A stretch of 64,000 nt of DNA from Gonatopus flavifemur. Its lineage: Eukaryota; Arthropoda; Insecta; Hymenoptera; Dryinidae. This document shows positions 23,650 through 35,149 of this stretch, in pieces. The notes beneath the pieces are model-generated. The model was not told the origin of the DNA. It saw only the letters and a list, made by a program, of their open reading frames with translations, and searched no databases. The position numbers and the translations under genes were made by a program. Positions within the stretch are counted from its first letter, which is position 1, and every line of letters begins with the position of its first letter. Location of the stretch: the NCBI GenBank assembly GCA_018340375.1, contig JAFFJZ010000007.1, forward strand, positions 30,416,001-30,480,000, given 5' to 3'.

Positions 23650-25360
23650 TCAAACAACATTGAAAGCTTATGAAGCGTATTGGAAACCTATAATTTCACT
23701 ACTCTGAACAAGAGAAGATTGAAACATTTTACTTTTCTTGTCAGCTCCAAGTGCGCTTACTACCAACTTATATTCCCTCCAGAGTTTTGAAATATCGTGT
23801 ACACAAATTCAAAAACCTTGGTTCCAAGGAAAACGCCCCTGAAGTTCGGTTAAACGGATGTTTTCATTGAAAAACAATGTTCTTATGTACTTCAAGACTC
23901 ATCTAATAATAAATGACAAAAAACTCAAGTTCTTGATTCACTTCCTTCCATGAAGAAAAAGAATTCGAGAAAATCACCTTATTTCGGAGCTCACTTGATG
24001 AGCATCTTTTCTTGATACTCGTAGTTTGCAACTGAATATATTAATTTTCCCTATCAAATTTTTCTTCCGGCGCTGAATTCGAAAATTCGTTTGATATTGA
24101 ATTGTAAAATCCTAATTCGTTTGTTGGTCAGTTTCAAATAGCAGGTTCTACAGACTTAAAATACGTAACGTTGCTGCATCCGAGGTGAGATTCAATCCAT
24201 ACGTTGAAATATACAACTGTCAGTCAATTTATATACAATTCCTCGTAGATTTATCAGATTGACGATTGACAGTGATAAATTCTCCCGTCCAGAATAATAA
24301 TTGATGTACTATTGTGGTACGTCATCACATTGGAATCAAATTATCTTCGACACCAATAATATTCGATTATGAAGGATCCATGATAGGAATGACACGACCC
24401 ATGGGATTATGCATCATCCACTCACATTAAAAGTGATTATTCAATTACTCATCACAGTTGTCGATTGTTCAACGAATTCCATGTTATTTATAAACCATGT
24501 CGGTTTATCAAAATTTTCAAATTTTATGATTCCAAATCCGTTGAATTTACAACGCTATCAACACGATAGAACACTTCATGTTATACTTTTACCTAAAATC
24601 GATTTTACACGTATGTATGTACACCGGAGTATCGTGGTTCTGGAATCCGTGACGTTGCCGTTTATTAATTCAGAGGCCAAAATTTATGATCCCGCCAAAT
24701 GTTCACGTCAATCTGTCTGTTGAATTAGCGAGTATGCAGGATTTATACGAAGAGATGACGGTTTGGCATCAAAAATGTGGTTGAATGATCAAATTCCTAA
24801 AACAAAAATGTATTTTATCATTCTCCCAGTCACGGAGTCTTGTGGATATCGTGGAAAAATTTCTACTGGAAATTTAGAAAGAACTTTCTATATTTTTTCA
24901 ATTGGATCATTTCTTAATTTTCAGTCACATCTCACTGAGCCTTCAAAACATTTCATGAAGTTTCAGAAACGTTTCCTGAACGTTTGGTGGGATGTTGTTG
25001 TCAGGAATCACTGGAGCTTCTCCTGAATTTTTTGTACGAATTTTTCGACAGGGAATGAAGACGGTGCATAAAATCATAGAATATTAATTGTGTGTGTTCC
25101 ACTTCTTCATTCCTGTTGTTTACCTTATATTGAATAAAATAAATTTTCAATCCATGTCATAAACTAATTACCTTTCTGCTTCAATATTTTCAGGAGATAA
25201 GCGTTTCAAAAAATTTCCTTCACCTATTTCGGCCTGTTTACAAGGACCCCACATGCAGAAGAATTTGTAGTCAAATTTACTATGGAATTATTGCGGCCAA
25301 GGAACAGACTGAATTTCTGATGGGATTTACTGTGAAACATTGTCAATTTGATCAGGCTCC
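23650..25360. other. Unassigned AT-rich sequence
   Basis: No RNA gene or bounded repeat recognised. Open frames at 24409-24723 and 24763-25026 are 104 and 87 codons with no familiar motif, and I do not call them genes. Confidence 0.45.
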
Positions 25361-25362
25361 TA

Positions 25363-25555
25363 CACGGAAAAAACTGTTGATTAGAATTTCTGTTAATATT
25401 TACTAGAACTGTAGTCAAATCTACTACTGCGGCAGTAATTTTAACTGCGACCATCGTAGATTTTACTAGAACTCTTATAAACATTACGAGAAATTCTAAT
25501 AGTGCCGTATTTTACTGAACGCGTTAGTAAATCTTATGACACATTTTTTTCCGTG
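25363..25555. mobile_element. TA-flanked element with CACGG ends
   Basis: CACGGAAAAAACTGTTGATT at the left and TTTTTTTCCGTG at the right, with TA outside both ends. The interior carries paired AGTAAAATCTACGA-like words typical of foldback elements. Non-coding. Confidence 0.8.
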
Positions 25556-25620
25556 TATTGTCCCGTCATAGATAATTTTCATTGTAAGTTCAGTCTGTTC
25601 CTCGATTACAAAGTACCATA

Positions 25621-25848
25621 CACGGAGAGAAATAGATACTAATGGGTATAAGAAATTTACTAGTGGTTAGTATACGAGGACAAGTATCCAGATTGTACAA
25701 ATTTATTCTTGTCCTTAGTATCCATATGCTAAGGAGTATTAAATATATTATGCCCCTATAGCATATGGATACTAGGGACAAGAATAAATTTGTACAATCT
25801 GGATACTTGTCCTCGTATTCTAACCATTAGTATCTATTTCTCTCCGTG
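25621..25848. mobile_element. Young foldback element with CACGG ends
   Basis: CACGGAGAGAAATAGATACT at the left is the exact inverse of the right end, with TA outside both. The inner arms, from ACGAGGACAAGTATCCAG to ATCCATATGCTA, match over 58 bases with one mismatch. The centre is a short AT-rich loop. Two small insertions on the left arm are not on the right. One of the best-preserved hairpins in the window. Confidence 0.92.
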
Positions 25849-25949
25849 TAGTAAATTCAACACCTAATTTCCCTTTGTGCATGTTTTTACAATTGTTTTA
25901 GAAATCAGGGAGTTGCTGTGAATAACGATTTTCCCCACACTACCCGTAC

Positions 25950-26075
25950 AGCGAAATCACCGATTGTTCGACTTTTCTCTGACGTCTCCACGTTGCTTCT
26001 CCATCTTGCGTCCACGTATCCCTTTTATCCACCTTGCTCCCACGGAGATACGACGTGGATATCAGTGGATGTGCT
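25950..26075 (+). repeat. Short dispersed repeat, copy 1
   Basis: TGCGTCCACGTATCCCTTTTATCCACCTTGC and GGAGATACGACGTGGAT recur in near-identical order at 38360-38445 (there TGTATCCACGTCTCCC and GGAGATGCGACGTG). Both copies have unrelated flanks. Non-coding. Confidence 0.65.
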
Positions 26076-26366
26076 GTTACGGTAGAGAATTTAAATCATT
26101 GTTCATATGAGTAATTGGCATAGCTGTTGGAGGCACAGTAATAGTATTTTGATTGTTCCAATCTATGCTTATAATTACTTCAATTTGATATTTATATTCA
26201 CTTCGTGCCTTTGTTTTCAACTAAGGTATTCCAGTCAAATGTCAAAGCTCCCACGCAGCACGCAGTCCTTGTAGAAATCTAAAAGAATGTTCAATTAAAA
26301 GATCTCGAAGAACGTTCTTGAAGAATTCTTGAAGATATCTTTCAGGAGTTCTTGAAAGACATCTAG

Positions 26367-26575
26367 CACGGAGAAAATTTTATATTCGGATTTATTTAGA
26401 TTCACCTAAACTCATCAACTACATTTCTATTTGAATATGAACCCACTAGAGTTTTGGTTGAATCAAATAAATTTTCATTCGTTTCAAATAAAATTCACTT
26501 GAATCAAGGAAAATTTTATTGGATGCAATGAAATGTCTAGTGAGTTCATATTCAAGTGTACCATTTTTCTGGGTG
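26367..26575. mobile_element. CACGG-ended element nested in A2
   Basis: CACGGAGAAAATTTTATATTC at the left, TTTTTCTGGGTG at the right. Paired inner words (ATGAACCCACTAGAG / CTAGTGAGTTCATATTCAAG) show a foldback interior. Removing it restores the family A reading AAGACATCT...GAAGATTTCT, which shows it inserted into an existing A2. Confidence 0.8.
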
Positions 26576-26681
26576 TGTGGAAGATTTCTAAAAGATCTCT
26601 CAATTCAAGACATCTCCAAGACGACCATGCAAGATACTTTGAAGATATCATTTGGAAGCGTTTGGGAGGTTATTTTAAGGT

Positions 26682-26844
26682 GATATTAGCGCCGTGACAG
26701 CAGGCAAATCGTTGATGATGAACTACAGATAAAGTTTCTCTGATACAAGCAGAAGTGTTGCACAGAGAGATATTTTGATGCAATTGAAGCCTTTGCCCAT
26801 AGTTTGTTATGAACGATTTGGCTATTGCCACGCCGCTAGTATTC
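26682..26844. mobile_element. Foldback element B, copy 2, nested in A2
   Basis: Ends ATATTAGCGCCGTGACAGCA and the inverse GGAATACTAGCGGCGTGGCA. Shares the inner blocks CAAATCGTTGATGA and AACTA with copy 1 (6305-6499), and the tail AGAGATATTTTGAT. Shorter than copy 1 by about 30 bases. Confidence 0.75.
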
Positions 26845-27375
26845 CCTTAACAATATATGTTAAGGAAAATAGATTGTCAGCAGGTTTCAGGTTATGGATT
26901 CATGCATGATCATATGAATAAAATCCTAAATGTGCCTCCCGTATAGCAAAAAGTTTGCTCTGTGTTAAAGATTTCTACTGAATGTCTAAAAGACCCCAAT
27001 AAAAATATTTCTTTTCAAAATTCTTCAAAACTCTTAAGATTTTTCGACATAACTGTCAGATTTCGGACGCTTTGAGAAATTTGCAGAATCTTCAACCATA
27101 AATATTACTCTACAAATTTCTGCATTACTCTGCAAAATTGTACATAATTCTTCCAATCTTCGTAATATTTTATGAATTTCTCCACAAAATTCGTACAAAA
27201 CTCGCCAAGTCTCCATATTACATTAAATACTTCTCTGCATATTTCTGCATTACTCTACAAATCTCTGTTTTGTCTATTCACTTTGGCTTGAGAAAAAAAA
27301 TTTTTGTTCAGAGTTTATCTCTACAAATCTCCTTCCAGTTCGACTTAAATGACATTACGGAAGAGACACCACATT

Positions 27376-27935
27376 GAAAGTCCATTTTTAGGAACTTTCC
27401 TCAGTGAGGATTGAACCCGGGTCCTGCGAGTGAGAAGCAAAGCCTCTATCGCATCAACGGATCTCCGAGATGACTAAAGTAATCTTAAAGTACCACTTAT
27501 GGGAATCATCGCAATGGAAAATTTTGAAAAATTCGTTTTCGTGAGGTATAGACCAATCAATTCAGAATCTTCTGAAACGAAAAATGAATAGGTCGTGGGA
27601 GAGGAGATTTTTTTGACCTCAACTTGTAAATTTTTCCAAGTGCTGAGTCAAATCGATAAAAAATTTTGAAAGTTCGTCCCTGTAAGATATAGACCAATCG
27701 ATTCAGAATCTTATGAAACGAGAAATGAGTAGATCGGGGGAGGAAGGTTTTTTTCGACCTTAACTTGTAAATTTTTCCAAGTGCTGGGTCAAATCGATAG
27801 AAAATTTTAAAAAATTCGTTCTCATCAGATATAGACTAATCGATTCAGAATCCTCCGAAAGGAAAAATGAGTGGGTCGTGGGAGAGAGGTTTTTTCGAGG
27901 CCTACTAGTGCATTTTACTCAAGTTGTTTTGAGTC
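27376..27935 (-). repeat. tRNA-like composite (SINE2), copy 2, with three 141-bp units
   Basis: On the minus strand, three diverged 141-bp units lie head to tail (TAGACCAATCGATTCAGAATC at 27549, 27690 and 27832). They run directly into a tRNA-like part: GAGATCCGTTGATGCGATAGAGGC, then GACCCGGGTTCAATCCTCAC (B box, 27408-27420). In copy 1 only one 141-bp unit precedes the tRNA-like part. The unit therefore appears to be a body module that has been expanded here. Confidence 0.75.
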
Positions 27936-27949
27936 GATTGAAAAATTTG

Positions 27950-28960
27950 AAAAAAATTGACTTTATCTCCACAAATGCGATTTGAGAAAAATGTATGAAT
28001 TTGTATAGAAAACTCAACTCTCCGCCACAAGCCGTAATATTCTTGGAATAGACAAATAAAAAGGAAATTCACATTTTTTTCTGCAAATGTAGTTTGAACA
28101 GAAATGTATGAATTCGTGGAGAAAATTCCTTTCCTCGTCAAATGTTTCCACCATTTATCAAGTAGAAAAATGTTGAGAAAATTCAACATTTCTCAACAAA
28201 ACAACTTTGACTCATAAGTTGGAAATGTACAGAGAAACCTTTACTGGCAATAGAAATTCTCAGAAATATGCAGAATTTCACAGAGTTTTGGAAGATGAAT
28301 CTGTTGAAAAAATTCTTTCTCTCTCTAAGAATTGCGATAATGAAGTTTTGCAGAGAAATTGTTGAAGTTTTGAAGAGAAATATCTTTATTAGGGAAGTTT
28401 ACACCAAAAAATCACGATGTAACATTTTCATTGGTGACATCTTGTATGCAGAAAAATTATGAGAAAATTCGATATGTATCTTCAAACGTGATTTCAAAAA
28501 AATGTATGAATTTGTACAGAAAACTCATCTCTTTGCCATAAGTCGTAATATTTCCAAGTCAGACAAATGGGGATAAAATTCCAATTCTCTCTGCAAATAC
28601 GATTTGCAGAGAGATGTATAAATTCGTGGAGAAAATTTTTTCCCTTGTCGAATAATTATTCACTATTTGTCAAGCAGAAAAATGTCGAAAAATTTCTACA
28701 TTTCTCAACAAAACAACTTTGTTCAAAAAGTTGGAAATGTGCAGAGAAACCTTTACTGGTGATAGAAATTTTCAGAAATATGCAGAATTCCACAGAGTTT
28801 TATAATATGAATCTATTGAAAAAATTCCTCCTTTTTCTGAATATTAAAACAATCGAGCTTTGTAGAGCAATTGTTGGAGTTTTGAAGAGAAATATTTTTA
28901 TTGGGGGAGTTCTTATACGACACTTTTCACTGTCTCCTAGATGTATTCGTTTGAGAAATT
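27950..28960 (+). repeat. 511-bp direct repeat, two units
   Basis: AATGTATGAATTTGTA occurs at 27990 and 28501, and CTCAACAAAACAACTTTG at 28192 and 28704, so the offset is 511-512 bases. Matching continues through GAGAAACCTTTACTGG, GAAATATGCAGAATT and GTTGAAGTTTTGAAGAGAAATAT. Within each unit a shorter block (ATGTATGAATTYGT...GAGAAAAYT) occurs twice about 108 bases apart. The open frames it contains (94-132 codons) look incidental. Confidence 0.85.
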
Positions 28961-29037
28961 TATAAGACATCCGAAGGAGATCTTATGACCTCTTTTAGAT
29001 TTCTTGAATGAAGACATCTCAAGAACATCCCTCAGTC

Positions 29038-29220
29038 CCTGAAGTTACTAGATCTCTCTGCCTATCTTCCGCAAAGATAATCTAATCAAAAAAAAAAAAA
29101 AAAAAAACTGAGAAGCCAGATCTTCCGTTGGTACAAACACAAGGTCTAGCTCCTCAGTTTTTCCCTTTTCATTAGATTACCTTTGGAAAAAATTGGTAGC
29201 GAGATCTAGGAACTCTAGGG
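29038..29220. mobile_element. Foldback element with poly-A and nested hairpin
   Basis: The outer arms pair TAGATCTCTCTGCC..CTTCCGCAAAGATAATCTAAT with ATTAGATTACCTTTGG...GGTAGCGAGATCTAG. The inner arms pair CTGAGAAGCCAGATCTT with AAGGTCTAGCTCCTCAG. A run of about 20 A lies between the left outer and inner arms. Probably one palindromic mini-element. Confidence 0.7.
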
Positions 29221-29399
29221 ATCACGGAATGCCTTCAAGAGGCAGTGGAAACTGTTACATAACCACACTTTTAGATGATCAGTAGAAACGTTTTAGACGG
29301 AGCAACAGTTTTGCTGTACAGGCGGTTATTACAATCAAACTGCAGATGATGTGAATTCATTTACGATTTGAAAGCTCAAAGTGACCTGCCTTTTTTACA

Positions 29400-29580
29400 G
29401 TGTGCAAAACGTTCAATTTTGTATCTTTATAATGCCCGTATTAAAATCAATGAATCTCAGAGTCACAATATTTTGCAAATTACTGACCTCCATTACTACA
29501 AGTAATAATACATTATCCTTCAGAAACGATGTGGTAAGAATAATTTAAAAAGAGTCTATGCGATTCACGAAATGTTAACG
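29400..29580 (+). repeat. Family A internal fragment (A2 remainder?)
   Basis: Words such as AAAACGTTCAATTTTGTATC, GTATTAAAATCAATGAATCTC, CACAATATTTTGCAAATTACT and GAATAATTTAAAAAGAGTCTATG run parallel to 43340-43570 in copy A3. It has no tRNA-like part and no right end, so the copy stops near 29580. Confidence 0.55.
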
Positions 29581-30529
29581 ATCATGGGAACATAAAATTC
29601 ATTAATGAGTATGTGTCACCGAGTTCATTTGTAGTTTCTTGGAATACAGTTTAAATTGAAGTGGACGCGTCGTAGGATTTTTGCAAGAGCTGAATTGGAA
29701 AATTGGTATTGATTTGAATTTTCTTCCACTTTCTTTCGTTGCTCATAAAATCTGTAAAATTCGATTTATCGAAAAAATCCCACGACGTTCACTTCTTTTA
29801 GAATTGTATTCCAAGAAACATTTTGGTTTGCCGTTCTACATTCAAAATTGTGACTTGTAGCGGGAACATGCTGAAAGTGTTTTTAAAAATAATCATTCAA
29901 CCCTTCTTTTGTAGACTTACAAAATATTCTGTTATCGGATTTGAGACTTATGATAACTACCATGCAAGTACTGAAAATACGTAATGAAGCGTTCTACATA
30001 ATTTTTATTTGAAAACATGACGAACATCCGACCTCAAATAACATTCTGATACACGAAAAATCTTGTGGTTATGGTTTCGAGGATATACACTACTATCATT
30101 CGTCGAAAAAGCAGTATTAATGCGATTCGATATAATTAATGATCTCAGATCGGAACTTTCTCGAAAAACAATTAGAGGGAAATATTCTAAAACCGTCCAT
30201 AGAGAAGCATTTGGAGAGGACCTATTGAGCATTCAGAGGAAAACCACTTACAGAAGAGCATACTAAGAGCAATTAAAGGAGAGGATACTATATCAGGATA
30301 TTAGAGGCTCTATTTCCAAACGTTAGAGAAATATCAACTTCATGTTACAGAGGAGAGTGCATGTGAGGATATTAGAGTTTGGTTCGCTTTTGTTCTCATT
30401 ATTTATATACATTCGGATATATTCTACGATAATGTATTTTAGAAACATTCATGAAATGGAATGAAGAATTATTGAAAGTTTCAGAAGTATAGTGAAACGC
30501 TGTTGTTAATTCAAGTGAATGGAATACGA

Positions 30530-30729
30530 CCCAGATAACATGTAGGCTTGTCATAACCCTGTCACACTTGTCATTCGATTGTTTTTGGCTTGTTATTGAC
30601 AACCTTGTCAGTGTAAGGTTTTGGCAAGGGTAAGCTTGTATCCTTGTCGTGTGTCAACTAGGAGGCTTATATTAACCTTGTCACAAGCTTGCCTGACAAC
30701 ATTGCAGCAAGGTTAAATCGCTATCTGGG
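30530..30729. mobile_element. 200-bp element with CCCAGATA ends
   Basis: CCCAGATAACATGTAGGCTTG at the left; the inverse of the right end reads CCCAGATAGCG. Many ACAAGSTTG and AACCTTGTCA words inside, pairing across the centre. Non-coding. Confidence 0.8.
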
Positions 30730-31301
30730 GAGATACGTAGCGAGAACGTGAAAAACGTAATGAAATCCTGTCATAAGAAAAGAACGGACAAATCAGGGAC
30801 TGTAACGTATGTGCGATGTCAATAGATACAGGAATCTCAATAATTATTTCATTCGTATCACGTTCTCGAAATATTGTTAGGCGCGCTTGTGAATTTGTCA
30901 AATATTTCACATTTCTGTTACTTCAAATATATTAGTTTATTTTTTTTTCCTGAGAGGAAATTGTTGTTGGGATTCATTTTTGAAGGAACATAGTTGAGAA
31001 TATGATGTGCATGCAGTATTATTCTATTATATAATGATCAAATCTTTCTGTTAGGAAAGAAATATGAGAAAATCCAAATTGAAATCTGGTTTGTATGGTA
31101 TGACGTAAAAATTTTATATCCAAGTTGATTACATTTATATCCCAACCCATGTGTGCACAAACATTGGGCCAACTTCAGCCCTTTCCTGGCGCGAAATTGG
31201 CCAGCATTTGCCAAGAATGGCTTGAAATTGGCTCTATATTGATGCACACAGAGGAAGAGAACACAAACCTTGAAGAACATTCGACGGATGTACAGTTGGT
31301 G

Positions 31302-31785
31302 CACTGTAAAAAATTTCTATAGGAAAATTCCTATAAATTTATGTGAAGTAATTAACATATACATACATTGGGAATTTTTCATACCTCTCCGGAAATTTGG
31401 TGTACAATTATAGTGAAAATCCTATAAAGTTTAGATTTTCAGTTACATTTATGGTAAATTTCATGCACGGAGAAAAGAATATAATAATGGTGATCAGACA
31501 AAGTATAGTAATCCAAGGACATAATTCATTATGACGTCAAATACTGTATATCTATCAGTGTTTAGCAGAGATATAGTAACTGTTACGAGACTTACGATGA
31601 ATTGTCATATACCGACTGTCATTTATCGTCATAATGAATCATATGCTTCGATTACTATATTTGTATGAAAATGGTTATCATGTTTTTTCCTCCGTGTACA
31701 TATATATTGGAAATTGATTTTCTATGCAGTGATTGGAATTTTCCGGTTGTCGTATACAGGAAAATTCCGATTATTCTTTACAGTG
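31302..31785. mobile_element. Element E3 (CACTGTAAAAAA ends)
   Basis: CACTGTAAAAAATTTCTATAGG at 31302 and CCGATTATTCTTTACAGTG at 31785. Interior words GGAAAATTCCTAT and GGAATTTTTC repeat in both directions. A separate CACGG-ended element (31466-31696) is nested in the middle. E4 at 35150-35380 is a close relative without the insertion. Confidence 0.8.
31466..31696. mobile_element. CACGG-ended element nested in E3
   Basis: CACGGAGAAAAGAATATAAT and ATCATGTTTTTTCCTCCGTG. Inner arms pair AAGTATAGTAATCCAAG with CTTCGATTACTATATTTG, and AATTCATTATGACGTCAAATAC with GTCATTTATCGTCATAATGAAT. Non-coding. Confidence 0.85.
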
Positions 31786-32110
31786 TGCAATTAATCCGTT
31801 TCCTTCTCACTGATAGAACCTTGTGGAGAATTTATTATTATTAAAGTGAAAACCTTTATACAGAAAATTATCCCTCGCAAATTTATCCACTTGAAAATGT
31901 TCCTAATTAATTAACAATGAATTGGCATTCTATGTATCTATATTGAACCCACTGTACTTGAACATTCAGGTCCGTCACATGAACGTGCGTGAGATTTGTC
32001 TTTTCCTGAGGGATACAATGCGCTCAAATGTCTACCCTTGATATAATGAGGAAGACACCATTCGACACTATTCGAAGAACGCACAGTAGTACCGCAAGTT
32101 CTTATTTATT

Positions 32111-32230
32111 CCCTAGCGTGTATGAACTCCGGCCCACTCTAGCCTCACTCTGGCCCAGTCTTGAGCCCATATTAGCAAGATGGGGCCCACGCTGGGCCGG
32201 TGTAGGCCCCATGATACATATATGCTAGGG
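32111..32230. mobile_element. 120-bp GC-rich element G, copy 1
   Basis: CCCTAGCGTGTATGAACTC at the left, ATACATATATGCTAGGG at the right, TTAT-like sequence on both flanks. The inside is rich in GGCCCA words (CTCTGGCCCAGTCTTG, GATGGGGCCCACGCTGGGCC). Further copies lie at 37609-37728 and 60544-60649. Non-coding. Confidence 0.85.
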
Positions 32231-32936
32231 TTATGAAATGAATTCAAGTATTATAATTTAGATTATTAATTAAATCAGAGAATCAGAAGCGATGAATATT
32301 GAAACCATTTTATTTATAAATTGAGGGAGAATTCAGGTTCTAATATTTCACATATTTTTGGTTGTATAATGAACTTGATTTATGTTTCTGCATATGACAG
32401 ATCACTTTTATGTTATCACTCAAGTGATGAGTCACTTTTTTATTTGAAATTACTCACAACCTTTTCACGTCATTTTATTTTATTCGCGCACGAGCATCGA
32501 ATAAATGATTTCACTTTTCTAATGTTAAATTGAAAAGGAACGGCGTTTTGTATTCTCGCACTCCACATGTGCTCATAAATCTATAACGCTGAGTGAATTT
32601 TGTTATAATTAATCCTCAATGCAGCGATGGACTGAGAACTTCTATATCTTTCTCCAACATACGCAAAATGAAGGACACAAAGCGGGAGATCCTCCACCTC
32701 TCATCCTCTTTTTCGCGCGAGTTAAATGACAGAGATATTCTCAGTACGCCCGCGCCACTGCCTTAACGGGTGTTTGTCGAACAAGCGGATTATAAAAGAA
32801 AAGAGATCTTGAATTGCATTAGCTTCCCATCGATTTTCGATTGAATTTTGTGTTCGTCTAAAAAAGTTTCCATAGAGATGAGAGAAACATACATGGACAT
32901 TATTTGTAACTTGTGTTTTTGTAGTGTTAATGCTTG

Positions 32937-33242
32937 CACGCAGAGAAAAATTCTCGCTGAAAAAGCGATTTCGAAAAATCTGCTTTGCTAAATTAGCAAA
33001 GCGGTTGCTATTAAAGCAAAAATTCTGCTATTTTGGCAAGATATTTGCTAATTTAGCAAAATTTCCTAGTTGTCTGCATATCTACAATCTCGGATTGCTG
33101 AATGGCAAGCGCTTGTTAAAAGAGCAAGATTTTTACTGTGACAGCAAATTATTTGCTAATTCAGCAACAAGTTTTGCCATATCAGCACAGCAAATCTTCG
33201 AGGTTTGCTGTTTCAGCAACTTTTTTTCTTTTTCTCTGAGTG
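32937..33242. mobile_element. Foldback element built from GCTAAATTAGC words
   Basis: Ends CACGCAGAGAAAAATTC and TTTTTCTTTTTCTCTGAGTG. The interior repeats the palindromic word TTTGCTAAATTAGCAAA and variants (TGCTGTTTCAGCAA, TTGCTAATTCAGCAA) at least seven times. The open frame across it (113 codons) is a product of the repeat. TG flanks both ends. Confidence 0.8.
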
Positions 33243-33846
33243 TGCCAACTCGAAGTTGGTCATGATGATTTCATGAGGATATGTAACTTGAATTCCCAAT
33301 GGTTTTATTTCTGAAATTGTCACTTCTAAAAATCTGGAATACGCCGATTTTGGTTTGCTTTCTAAAAGTGCATACACACACGGTAGTGCTGAAGTTCGTT
33401 CTACTCCTTCATCTACTCGCACAATAACAGAGGCCATGATAACGAATATAATTGAAAGAAAATTGTGAGTGCAGTTTTGAAAGTACCACCAAGAAATCAA
33501 ATATGAGACCTTATTAGAATTCTCAAATATTCACATGAAGAATACACAATTATCCTATCATACCTTGAATTATAATGCTCATCTTCTAAAGAATCATATA
33601 TCAAAAGATGTTCTCCCATAAGCGTGTGACGAAATGCTTTCCAAATCGTTCATACTTTGTGGGTCAGAAGGTATATTCTTCAAACGTACACGCGGAATTT
33701 GTTTCACATATCAACAGGAACGTTTTGAAACAATCAAAATTTGCTCGCTGCAACAAAACAATTCTTTTGGTGTTGTATGAAGAGATTTTTCGAAAGAAAT
33801 TAAATATTGTTGTGTCTCAAACGTGTCAAACGACTTGCGAATCATA

Positions 33847-35147
33847 CACGGAGAAAAATTTGGGGTAGCAGATACAGCAATCGCGATAAATTTGACAAAA
33901 TCCACATGTAAATATAGGGATAGCATTTCTGCGGTGGAAATTCTACATCTCTTTTGCTGTAAATTGAAAACGTCACAATTCTATCGCAATCTGATGTAAT
34001 TTTAACATATACGCACTTAATAACTATTATATATATCAAATATAAATTCTATTGTCGTAATGAATGGAATATAAACAGTATGACAAGCGATATTTACTTC
34101 AAACTTATTAAATTTGTGCATCAGTCTGATGTAAAATACATGTTAGGATTTTTGAATAAAATTTCAATCGCTCATTTATATATTTTATGCATACGCGAGA
34201 ACTACGATAATAACTACAACAATTTTTGTTAATTTTCCAAAAGCCACGAAGATGAGGATAAAATTTGAGTGATTAAAATCTGACATTATTCACGCCGCGT
34301 TTTCATGAATTTTCACTGACAGTTGAAATAAAAGAAATTGTATCTTCCCAACTAATTCTTGCTGTTAGGTTTTTTGTTGAATCTGCAATGAGACAATATA
34401 TACGAATGCATTTTTGAGCAGTGAAATGAACTTTAATCACTGAGCTTGAATTTATTACCTTAACATACATCTTACATCTTACATCTTACATATTACAATA
34501 AGATACAATACAATGTTATGTCGCTTTATTCTATCATTATCACTAACCGTACGCTATGAGTGGAGATTCAAGTTTTTAATATATATCAAATGTAGGGACA
34601 AACTGATACTCGCGGAAAACTGTTGAAACTGTTTGCGCCATCTTTGTGACGCGATTTTAATCATTTTGAACTAAAAGGAGTGTTACAAAGCTTCTCAGTA
34701 GTATTACCAACACAGGCGAGTAGTTTTTGCAGAAGCAATTGTTGAATACACATCAGATTGCGGTAACTGTATATTTGAGAATGAGAATAAAATTCCTGGG
34801 AAATAAATCAGATTACCATGCAAAAAAGCATAGGTGACATCAGCAACTGTACTTGTTGAATGTACATTAGATTGCTGTAGAATTGAATAAGTGGAAATGT
34901 GGTTGAGCATGCCTTATGGCATCACGTTCGTGAAAAGTAGATTCAGTCGAGTGTAATGGAAAATTTACATTGTTCGTGGTCAATAATATCATAATAAATA
35001 TATTTTTGGATTGGCGTAATTTTTCCAATCTTCCAAAGCAACGATCATGTATGTATCATGTGAGTTTCATCAAAATTAATGTAGAAATTACATTTGAAGT
35101 TTTGTCTATGCACTGATGTTAAATTTACGTTATAATTTTTCTCCGTG
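33847..35147. mobile_element. 1.3-kb element with CACGG ends
   Basis: CACGGAGAAAAATTTGGGG at the left, TTATAATTTTTCTCCGTG at the right. Inner words ATCAGATTGCGGTA / ATCGCAATCTGATGTAA and GATTGCTGTAGAATTG / AATTCTATCGCAATC occur in both orientations. A central CATCTTA micro-repeat (34472-34494) breaks the symmetry. It abuts E4 with two bases between. Non-coding. Confidence 0.65.
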
Positions 35148-35149
35148 CA

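Larger units (their letters stand above)
26250..26965 (+). mobile_element. Family A repeat, copy A2 (left part)
   Basis: Begins CCCACGCAGCACGCAGTCC and follows the family A word order: AATCTAAAAGAATGTTCAAT, GATCTCGAAGAACGTTCTTG, AAGATATCTTTCAG, AAGACATCT, AGATTTCTAAAAGATCTCTC, TCAAGACATCTCCAAGACGA. Then comes TTGTCAGCAGG.TTCAGGTTATGGAT, which aligns to 43190-43215 in A3. It is interrupted by 26367-26575 and 26682-26844. A later piece of the same family (29400-29580) suggests the copy continued beyond a large insertion. Confidence 0.7.

Noticed and set aside
27905..28965. Coiled-coil-like open frames in the 511-bp repeat (94 and 132 codons)
   Set aside because: The frames lie on opposite strands in different units and are not kept open at matching positions, so selection on a protein is unlikely.
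32937..33242. 113-codon frame through the GCTAAATTAGC repeats (part of 32924-33265)
   Set aside because: The repeat itself forces repeated LLK/FAKLA-like residues; no gene is implied.
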